NCBI GenBank assembly: GCA_012842325.1
Contig: DUTA01000029.1
Span: forward strand, 1-11,475
Direction: 5' to 3'
DNA: 11,475 nucleotides
Source: Bacillota bacterium
GTDB taxonomy: Bacteria > Bacillota > DTU030
Under the pieces are notes generated by a model, which saw only the letters and a program-made list of their open reading frames with translations, ran no database searches and was not told where the DNA came from. The position numbers were made by a program, and so were the translations under genes. This document shows, piece after piece, positions 7,271 to 11,475 of the stretch (positions are counted from its first letter, which is position 1; each line of letters opens with the position of its first letter).

Positions 7271-9073
7271 ATGACCATGGATGGTTTTGTCATAACAGCG
7301 CTGCATAAGGAATTGGAAAAAGAGCTGTTGCCAGCCCGGGTAAGCAGGATATACCAGCCTTCACCCCACGATATCCTCCTCTACCTGCGGCGGCCCGGCA
7401 AAACATTGAAGCTGCTGCTGTCCATTCACCCCCGCCTGGCCCGGGTCCACCTCACCCGAACCGAGGGGGAAAACCCGCCCTCACCGCCGCGCTTTTGCCT
7501 CTTCCTACGAAAATATCTGGAGGGGAGTCAGCTGGTTGCCATTAACCGCCCCCACTTTGAAAGGATCCTGGAGTTTTGTTTCCGGGCCAGGACAGAACTG
7601 GGAGAGCCGGAACAGAGGATACTGACCCTGGAAATAATGGGGAAAAACAGCAATATCATCCTCCGCCGGGGAGAAAGCGGGCAGATTTACGACAGCCTTC
7701 GTCATGTCACCCCGGCAATGAGCCGTTACCGGCAGATCCTGCCCGGCCAGCCTTATGTGCCGCCCCCGGCCCAGGGGAAAATGGATCCCCGCCAGGTGCA
7801 GGAATTGTCCTTTTATTCCGCCCTGCAGAAAATAAAACAACCCCTCCCCCAGGCCCTGATCCAGCTTTTGGCCGGCCTGAGCCCCCTCCTGGCCCGGGAG
7901 CTGGTCTACCGGGCCGACCTGGATCCCGCTGCCCTGTCGGAGGAATTGAGCAGGGAGGAGCTGGGTGCCCTGTGGGAAGCCTTTTCCCAACTGGTCGGGG
8001 CCATGGGGGAGGGGAAGCGGCCGACGGTGATGCTGGACGGGGAAGGGAATCCCCTCGCCTTTTCCCTGCTCCCCCTCCGCCATATTGCCGGCGCCAGGGC
8101 CCTTTCCTTTGCCAGTATTAATGAAGCAGCCGACTTCTATTACCAGCACCGGGAAAGGCAGGAGATGGCGGCCAATTTAAAGGAAAAACTTCAGGCCCTG
8201 CTAATAAGGGAGATAAAAAAACTGGAAAAAACCATCGACCGGCAGGTGGCCGCCCTCCAGGCCATGGAAAAAGGAGAGGAATACCGCCGCCTCGGGGAAC
8301 TATTGACGGCCAACTTGTACCGGGTGACCCCCGGCGACCGGGAAATCACTGTAACCGACTATTACAGCCCCGGCGGAGAAAGTATCAAAATTCCCCTGGA
8401 TCCGAGCCTCAGCCCGGCGGCCAACGCCCAGAGGTTTTTCCAGAAGTACCGGAAAGCCAGCACCGGAAGGCCCCATCTGGAAAAGCAGCTGGCCCACAAC
8501 AAGGATGAACTCACCTACCTGGAAAGCGCCCACCTGGCCTTGGCCGATGCTGCCAGCTGGGCGGAGGTACAGGAAATCCAAAGGGAACTGGCCGCCCAGG
8601 GTTATATCAAGGAGGAGAGGAGAGAAAGCCCCCGGGCTCCGAAGCAGGAACCGGCCGCAGCAGGCTCCCGTCCCCTCGCCTACCGCTCCCGGGATGGCTT
8701 CACCATCCTGGTGGGCAAAAATAACCGGCAAAACGATTATCTGACCCGCCACCTGGCCAACAAGGAAGACTACTGGTTCCATGCCAAGGACATTCCCGGT
8801 TCCCACGTCATAATCCGCTGCCCACCCCAGACCCAGCCTCCCGCCAGCACTCTGGAAGATGCCGCCCTTCTGGCCGCCTACCACAGCAAAGGCCGCTCTG
8901 CCAGCCGGGTGGCGGTCGATTACACCCGGGTTAAAAATGTCCGCAAGCCCCGGGGAGCCCGGCCGGGCATGGTCATCTATGAAGATTATAAGACCATTAT
9001 CGTCACCCCGAGCCGGGAGAGGGTAGAAAAACTCCTTTTCCCGGGTGAGGGGGATACACCCGCTGACAATTAA
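7271..9073 (+). CDS. rqcH: RqcH/NFACT family ribosome quality-control protein (Rqc2/FbpA-like)
   Basis: Binds stalled large ribosomal subunits carrying peptidyl-tRNA and directs C-terminal alanine tailing in bacterial ribosome quality control. Older annotations call it fibronectin-binding protein. The 600 residues fit the family. The NFACT-N part begins MTMDGFVITALHKEL, with LLLSIHPRLARVHLT (48-62) and EIMGKNSNIIL (121-131). Helix-hairpin-helix-like sequence lies near 195-215. A charged coiled coil spans about 293-345, followed by LTANLYRV and AQRFFQKYRK. The C-terminal NFACT-R domain runs from about 468 (YRSRDGFTILVGKNNRQNDYL, DYWFHAKDIPGSHVII, ARPGMVIYEDYKTIIVTP). The alanine-tailing D97-R98 pair known in Bacillus RqcH is E97-R98 here. 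The ATG at 7271 has AAAGGAG 10 bases upstream and matches the family start. The gene has its own promoter and ends at a shared terminator. Confidence 0.96.
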   Translation: MTMDGFVITALHKELEKELLPARVSRIYQPSPHDILLYLRRPGKTLKLLLSIHPRLARVHLTRTEGENPPSPPRFCLFLRKYLEGSQLVAINRPHFERILEFCFRARTELGEPEQRILTLEIMGKNSNIILRRGESGQIYDSLRHVTPAMSRYRQILPGQPYVPPPAQGKMDPRQVQELSFYSALQKIKQPLPQALIQLLAGLSPLLARELVYRADLDPAALSEELSREELGALWEAFSQLVGAMGEGKRPTVMLDGEGNPLAFSLLPLRHIAGARALSFASINEAADFYYQHRERQEMAANLKEKLQALLIREIKKLEKTIDRQVAALQAMEKGEEYRRLGELLTANLYRVTPGDREITVTDYYSPGGESIKIPLDPSLSPAANAQRFFQKYRKASTGRPHLEKQLAHNKDELTYLESAHLALADAASWAEVQEIQRELAAQGYIKEERRESPRAPKQEPAAAGSRPLAYRSRDGFTILVGKNNRQNDYLTRHLANKEDYWFHAKDIPGSHVIIRCPPQTQPPASTLEDAALLAAYHSKGRSASRVAVDYTRVKNVRKPRGARPGMVIYEDYKTIIVTPSRERVEKLLFPGEGDTPADN

Positions 9074-9077
9074 TTAA

Positions 9078-9104
9078 GGGCCGGTTCAGCCACCGGCCCC
9101 TTTT
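9078..9104. terminator. Terminator between convergent rqcH and uraA
   Basis: GGGCCGGT (9078-9085) and ACCGGCCC (9092-9099) form a perfect 8-bp stem with a 6-base loop. On the plus strand it is followed by CTTTT, so it should terminate rqcH four bases after its stop codon. On the minus strand the same hairpin is followed by TTAATTAATT, a poorer tail, so termination of uraA is plausible but weaker. Confidence 0.8.
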
Positions 9105-9113
9105 GCTGCAGCT

Positions 9114-10463
9114 TTACCGCCCTCCGGCAGGACTTTGTGCCGCATTCTCCGTCAAAGCGCCCCCTCGATCGGCTTCCTCTTCCTCCTCCCCCATCACATC
9201 CCGGCCGGGCAGGATTAAGTTCAATATTACACCCACAATTGCGGCCAGGGACATTCCCTGAAGGGTGAAGGAACCGATGCTGATGGCACCGCCGCCAATT
9301 CCCAGGACCAGGATGACCGAGGAGATAATCAGGTTGCGATTCTTGCCGTAATCGATCCCGCTCTGGACCAGCATCCGCAAACCGGAAGAAGAGATGATAC
9401 CAAAGAGGAGGATGCAGATACCGCCCATTACCGGCTGGGGTATGGTCTGGATCAAGGCTCCCACCTTCTGCACAAAGGCCAGGGCAACGGCCATCAGGGC
9501 TGCGCCGCCCGTTACCCAGACGCTGTAGACTCTGGTTATGGCCAGTACGCCCACATTCTCCCCGTAGGTAGTGTTGGGCGGCCCACCCAACAGGCAGGCG
9601 GCAGCAGTGGCGATGCCGTCCCCCAGCAGGGAACGATGCAGCCCCGGTTCCTTGAAGAATTTCCGGCCGACGATATTGCTCAGGACCAGGACATCACCGA
9701 TGTGCTCGGAAATGGTGACGATGGCCACCGGTGCGATGAGAACCATGGCCGGCAGTACCGCACCCGGGTCCCGGAACATCAGGCCCAGGGGAGAGGTAAA
9801 GGTGGGGATGGCAAACCATTTGGCCTCCTGGACGAGGGTCAGGTCCACCAGGCCCAGGATTAAGGAGAGGATATACCCGGCACCAATCCCGATGAGGATT
9901 GGGATTACTCCCAGGAAGCCCTTAAAGAAAACGGAAGCTACGATGGCAACGGCCAGGGTAAAGAGGGCCACCCAGACCTCGCGGGATAAAATGAGGCTGG
10001 CTGCGCCGTCTTCACCGGGTAAGAGCCCGGCCATATCCAGGGCAGTTCCCGCCAGGCCCATGCCGATGACAATGATTATAGAGCCAACGACAACGGGTGA
10101 GAGAACCTTTTCCAGCCATTCGGTTCCTATGCGCATAATCACCAGGGCCACCAAAACGTACACCAACCCGGCAGCCAAACCACCGGCCAGGGCGGCCTCT
10201 GTCCCCCAGGTCTGGCTGGCATAGATGATGGGAACGATGTAGGCAAAGGAAGAACCCAGGTAGGCAGGTATCTGGCCTTTGGTACAGAGGATGAAGATGA
10301 GGGTGCCAAGGCCGCTGGTGAACAGGGCAACGGATGGATCGAGGCCCGTCAAAATGGGTACCAATACCGTTGCTCCGAACATGGCAAAGAGGTGCTGGAG
10401 ACTCAGGGGAATGTTTTGAACCAGGGGCAACCTCTCATTAACATCGATAAAGTCCTTTTTCAT
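9114..10463 (-). CDS. uraA: UraA/PyrP uracil permease (NCS2 family)
   Basis: Membrane transporter that brings uracil into the cell, probably by proton symport. The 449-residue protein begins MKKDFIDVNERLPLVQNIPLSLQHLFAMFGATVLVPIL. The conserved histidine of the first helix (about 24), the SSFA segment (about 70-73) and the two substrate-site glutamates in TISEHIGD (about 252) and NTTYGENVGV (about 301) match the uracil-binding positions of E. coli UraA. Many hydrophobic stretches fit the 14-helix fold. The C-terminus ends in a charged tail with a run of five Glu. The start is set by AAAGGAGC 7 bases upstream of the ATG at 10463. The frame stays open upstream to 10637, but that part is the attenuator leader and end of pyrR. 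The gene is downstream of pyrR, behind its own PyrR attenuator, and appears to be the last gene of the unit. Confidence 0.96.
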   Translation of the reverse strand: MKKDFIDVNERLPLVQNIPLSLQHLFAMFGATVLVPILTGLDPSVALFTSGLGTLIFILCTKGQIPAYLGSSFAYIVPIIYASQTWGTEAALAGGLAAGLVYVLVALVIMRIGTEWLEKVLSPVVVGSIIIVIGMGLAGTALDMAGLLPGEDGAASLILSREVWVALFTLAVAIVASVFFKGFLGVIPILIGIGAGYILSLILGLVDLTLVQEAKWFAIPTFTSPLGLMFRDPGAVLPAMVLIAPVAIVTISEHIGDVLVLSNIVGRKFFKEPGLHRSLLGDGIATAAACLLGGPPNTTYGENVGVLAITRVYSVWVTGGAALMAVALAFVQKVGALIQTIPQPVMGGICILLFGIISSSGLRMLVQSGIDYGKNRNLIISSVILVLGIGGGAISIGSFTLQGMSLAAIVGVILNLILPGRDVMGEEEEEADRGGALTENAAQSPAGGR

Positions 10464-10502
10464 TTGACTCGCTCCTTTCCAAATAGGATTACCCTTCTGC
10501 CC

Positions 10503-10539
10503 AAAAAATAACCTCCTCCGGCCCTCGCCGATAAGGAGG
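10503..10539 (-). terminator. Attenuator terminator in the pyrR-uraA intergenic leader
   Basis: Minus strand: CCTCCT (10539-10534) pairs with AGGAGG (10517-10512). An inner CGGC/GCCG helix and a GAGG loop sit above a small two-base bulge. A TTATTTTTT tail follows (10511-10503). It lies 40 bases before the uraA start. The 5' half (10527-10539) can instead pair with GCCGGTAAGGGG (10564-10575) in a continuous 12-bp antiterminator helix that includes G-U pairs, so terminator and antiterminator exclude each other. Confidence 0.85.
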
Positions 10540-10563
10540 CAGAAAATCTTGCTTGTATCTGCT

Positions 10564-10598
10564 CCCCTTACCGGCCTCACGGGACCGCTTTCAAGGGG
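10564..10598 (-). promoter_or_regulatory. PyrR-binding RNA hairpin (anti-antiterminator) before uraA
   Basis: Minus strand: CCCCTT and AAGGGG form the lower stem. A purine-rich internal bulge follows, then the upper stem CGGTC/GGCCG carries the hexaloop CCGTGA. The core GGTCCCGTGAGGCC matches the known PyrR recognition pattern (AGUCCNGNGAGGCU-like). When UMP-loaded PyrR stabilises this hairpin, its 3' arm cannot form the antiterminator and the downstream terminator folds, shutting off uraA. The lower stem's 5' arm overlaps the last codons and the TGA stop of pyrR (10591-10593). Confidence 0.88.
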
Positions 10599-11148
10599 AT
10601 GTATCAATTTGTTCTTGCAGGAGAACCTGATCTTCACCGTCTACTTCTTCTACCTGGACGGAAATTATCTCCCGCCTGGAAGTGGGGACATTTTTGCCGA
10701 CATAATCGGCCCGGATCGGCAGCTCCCGGTGTCCCCTGTCTACGAGAACCGCCAGCTGGATCCTCCGGGGACGGCCGTGGTCAATCAGGGCATCCAGGGC
10801 CGCCCGCACCGTCCGCCCGGTAAAGAGGACATCATCGACCAGAACGATGATCTTGTCCTTAACTTCCACAGGCAGGTGGGTTTCGGAGACCACCGGCGTT
10901 GTGTCATCAATTTCCAAATCATCCCGATAGAGGGTGATGTCCAGGCTGCCGATGGGTACCCGAACCCCTTCGATTTCCTCGATCTTGGCTGCCAGCCGCC
11001 TGGCCAAAGGAACGCCTCTGGTTCTGATGCCAACCAGCAGCAAATCTTCGGTTCCCTTGTTTTTTTCCAAAATCTCATGGGCAATGCGGGTCAGGGCCCG
11101 GCGCATAGCCGTCTTATCCATCAGCTGGGTTTTGACACGTAAAGTCAG
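10591..11148 (-). CDS. pyrR: PyrR, pyrimidine RNA attenuation regulator and uracil phosphoribosyltransferase
   Basis: Binds attenuator RNA when UMP is abundant and promotes termination in pyr genes. The family also has uracil phosphoribosyltransferase activity. Visible family blocks: AMRRALTRIAHEI, LLLVGIRTRGVPLARRLA, DITLYRDDL, the PRPP-binding signature VDDVLFTGRT (104-113 in this numbering), QLAVLVDRGHRELPIRADYVGKNVPTS. The first ATG is at 11121, but no ribosome site precedes it at a usable distance, and starting there removes the conserved N-terminal strand. A strong GGGAGGTG ends 7 bases before an in-frame CTG at 11148, giving MTLRVKTQLMD, which aligns with the Bacillus beginning MNQKAVILD. 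No ATG, GTG or TTG is in frame between them, and a stop lies two codons upstream of the CTG. I therefore propose a CTG start and 185 residues; 176 from the ATG is the fallback. Confidence 0.93.
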   Translation of the reverse strand: MTLRVKTQLMDKTAMRRALTRIAHEILEKNKGTEDLLLVGIRTRGVPLARRLAAKIEEIEGVRVPIGSLDITLYRDDLEIDDTTPVVSETHLPVEVKDKIIVLVDDVLFTGRTVRAALDALIDHGRPRRIQLAVLVDRGHRELPIRADYVGKNVPTSRREIISVQVEEVDGEDQVLLQEQIDTSP

Positions 11149-11155
11149 TGCTTTT

Positions 11156-11163
11156 CACCTCCC
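11156..11163 (-). promoter_or_regulatory. Ribosome binding site that sets the pyrR CTG start
   Basis: The minus-strand GGGAGGTG is among the best anti-16S matches in the window. It lies 7 bases before the CTG at 11148 but 34 bases before the first ATG at 11121. The spacing therefore supports initiation at CTG. Confidence 0.7.
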
Positions 11164-11171
11164 AACCGGCC

Positions 11172-11205
11172 AATAAAAAATCCTTCCCACCAACCGGCAA
11201 GAAGG
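11172..11205 (-). terminator. Attenuator terminator in the pyrR leader
   Basis: Minus strand: CCTTCTTGCC (11205-11196) pairs over ten positions, three of them G-U, with GGTGGGAAGG (11191-11182) across a four-base GGTT loop. An ATTTTTTATT tail follows (11181-11172). Its 5' half (11194-11204) can instead pair with CCGGTAAGGGG (11251-11261) in an uninterrupted 11-bp antiterminator. The terminator ends just upstream of the pyrR ribosome site. Confidence 0.88.
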
Positions 11206-11222
11206 CTACCTGACATACGCGT

Positions 11223-11243
11223 CAGATACTGTTCCAGTATCTG
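11223..11243 (-). repeat. Perfect hairpin inside the pyrR antiterminator loop
   Basis: CAGATACTG and CAGTATCTG form a perfect 9-bp stem with a 3-base loop. It lies between the two arms of the antiterminator (11251-11261 and 11194-11204) and so could fold inside it, bringing the arms together. It has no U-run and is not itself a terminator. The uraA leader has a weaker GCAGA/TCTGC counterpart at the same place, and AGCAGATAC is shared by both leaders. Confidence 0.7.
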
Positions 11244-11250
11244 CTAATAA

Positions 11251-11285
11251 CCCCTTACCGGTCTCACGGAACCGATTTAAAGGTG
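11251..11285 (-). promoter_or_regulatory. PyrR-binding RNA hairpin (anti-antiterminator) before pyrR
   Basis: Minus strand: the core GGTTCCGTGAGACC sits in an upper stem CGGTT/GACCG with the hexaloop CCGTGA. A purine-rich internal loop and a lower CCTT/AAGG stem lie below it, the bipartite form of known PyrR sites. The 3' side, CCGGTAAGGGG, is also the 5' arm of the antiterminator, so PyrR binding and antitermination compete directly. This is the autoregulatory attenuator of the pyrR-uraA unit. Confidence 0.87.
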
Positions 11286-11303
11286 CTTTTTCCTGCTGCT
11301 ATT

Positions 11304-11332
11304 ACATTACCATATAAGTCAGCCCGTGTCAA
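11304..11332 (-). promoter_or_regulatory. Sigma-A promoter of the pyrR-uraA unit
   Basis: Minus strand: a perfect TTGACA (11332-11327), a 17-base spacer, and TAATGT (11309-11304). A-tracts just upstream (11334-11350, seen as T-runs on the plus strand) resemble an UP element. The transcript should start near 11297, giving a leader of about 150 bases that holds the whole attenuator. The probable insertion-sequence end lies immediately upstream. Confidence 0.85.
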
Positions 11333-11368
11333 ACATTTTTTCCTTTTTTTGTAGTTGTTCTGTGATAA

Positions 11369-11430
11369 TGTCATGTTGAATTTATTCTGATAAAATGTCA
11401 CCTATGAGAGAGGAGATATTCAACATGACA
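11369..11430. repeat. 13-bp perfect inverted repeat spanning the transposase start
   Basis: TGTCATGTTGAAT (11369-11381) is the exact reverse complement of ATTCAACATGACA (11418-11430), with 36 bases between. The right arm contains the start codon ATG at 11425-11427. The ribosome site AGGAG (11411-11415) and an extended -10-like TGATAAAAT (11388-11396) lie in the loop. It could be a protein operator, or an RNA stem that hides the start codon in transcripts entering from outside. Confidence 0.8.
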
Positions 11431-11475
11431 CCCATGGAGATGACCAGGTTAAGGGTGATTAACCAAATCATCGAC
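11425..11475 (+). CDS. Probable transposase, first 17 codons only (truncated by window end)
   Basis: The 17 visible residues, MTPMEMTRLRVINQIID, resemble the beginning of helix-turn-helix transposases of the ISNCY/IS1202-like type, which start with a short Met-rich leader and an RLxVI helix before the DNA-binding motif. The match is from memory of the family's look and is too short to be firm. AGGAG lies 9 bases upstream of the first ATG. Two more in-frame ATG codons (positions 4 and 6) are possible starts. The direct and inverted repeats around its start support a mobile-element gene. It could instead be another small HTH protein. Confidence 0.5.
   Translation, partial: MTPMEMTRLRVINQIID

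Larger units (their letters stand above)
11350..11475 (+). mobile_element. Probable left end of an insertion sequence (continues past window)
   Basis: Base composition turns AT-rich just beyond the pyrR promoter. The stretch contains two imperfect 16-base direct repeats, TTCTGTGATAATGTCA (11358-11373) and TTCTGATAAAATGTCA (11385-11400), matching at 13 of 16 positions. A probable transposase start follows shortly after. Repeated sites near an end, followed within about 75 bases by the transposase gene, are usual for insertion sequences. The exact boundary is a guess: TGTAG at 11350 would be a reasonable terminus, but the other end and the target duplication are not in the window. The element is inferred from this layout and from the protein start. 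Confidence 0.45.

Noticed and set aside
10464..10637. N-terminal extension of uraA through the intergenic leader
   Set aside because: The stretch is the PyrR attenuator and the end of pyrR. The MKKDFIDVNERLP start has a well-placed AAAGGAGC.
1..11475. CRISPR array, tRNA or rRNA gene, toxin-antitoxin pair or other defence system
   Set aside because: No regularly spaced repeats, cloverleaf-like or rRNA-like sequence, or defence-gene motifs were seen; the genes are conserved housekeeping genes.

Overview
The window reads as a moderately GC-rich Firmicute of the Clostridia type. Evidence for this: purine-rich Shine-Dalgarno sites throughout, sigma-A-like promoters with 17-bp spacers, PyrR-type RNA attenuators, RemA, a NFACT/RqcH protein, and a gene block (rqcH, P-type ATPase, yicC, remA, gmk, rpoZ, coaBC, priA) that is the same block known from Bacillus as yloA-yloB-yloC-remA-gmk-rpoZ-coaBC-priA. 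An exact genus cannot be named from the sequence alone. The window is gene-dense; no stretch over 300 bases lacks a gene.

Left part (1-7152, all minus strand). A compact, probably co-transcribed run starts at a calcium-type P-type ATPase near 7152. It continues through yicC (endoribonuclease family), remA, gmk (guanylate kinase), rpoZ (RNA polymerase omega; its start overlaps the gmk stop by one base) and coaBC (coenzyme A synthesis). A clear intrinsic terminator follows coaBC. priA (replication restart helicase) lies beyond it and runs off the left edge. I found no convincing promoter for this run.

Middle part (7153-9104). rqcH is divergent from the ATPase and on the plus strand, behind a good sigma-A-like promoter (TTGACC-17-TATACT). 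It ends at a hairpin shared with the convergent uraA gene.

Right part (9105-11335, minus strand). This is a two-gene pyrimidine salvage and regulation unit, pyrR-uraA. A strong promoter (TTGACA-17-TAATGT) is followed by a complete PyrR attenuator upstream of pyrR, and a second complete attenuator lies between pyrR and uraA. Each has a PyrR-binding hairpin, a terminator and a long mutually exclusive antiterminator pairing that I could trace base by base. No pyrimidine biosynthesis genes follow uraA here. pyrR appears to start at a CTG codon.

Right edge (about 11350-11475). The left end of what looks like an insertion sequence abuts the pyrR promoter. It holds the first 17 codons of a probable transposase, two short direct repeats and a perfect 13-bp inverted repeat whose second arm covers the transposase start codon. 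Most of the window is ordinary housekeeping sequence. The points that deserve a second look are the attenuator pair, the CTG start, the overlap of the pyrR stop with the second PyrR site, and the inverted repeat at the transposase start.
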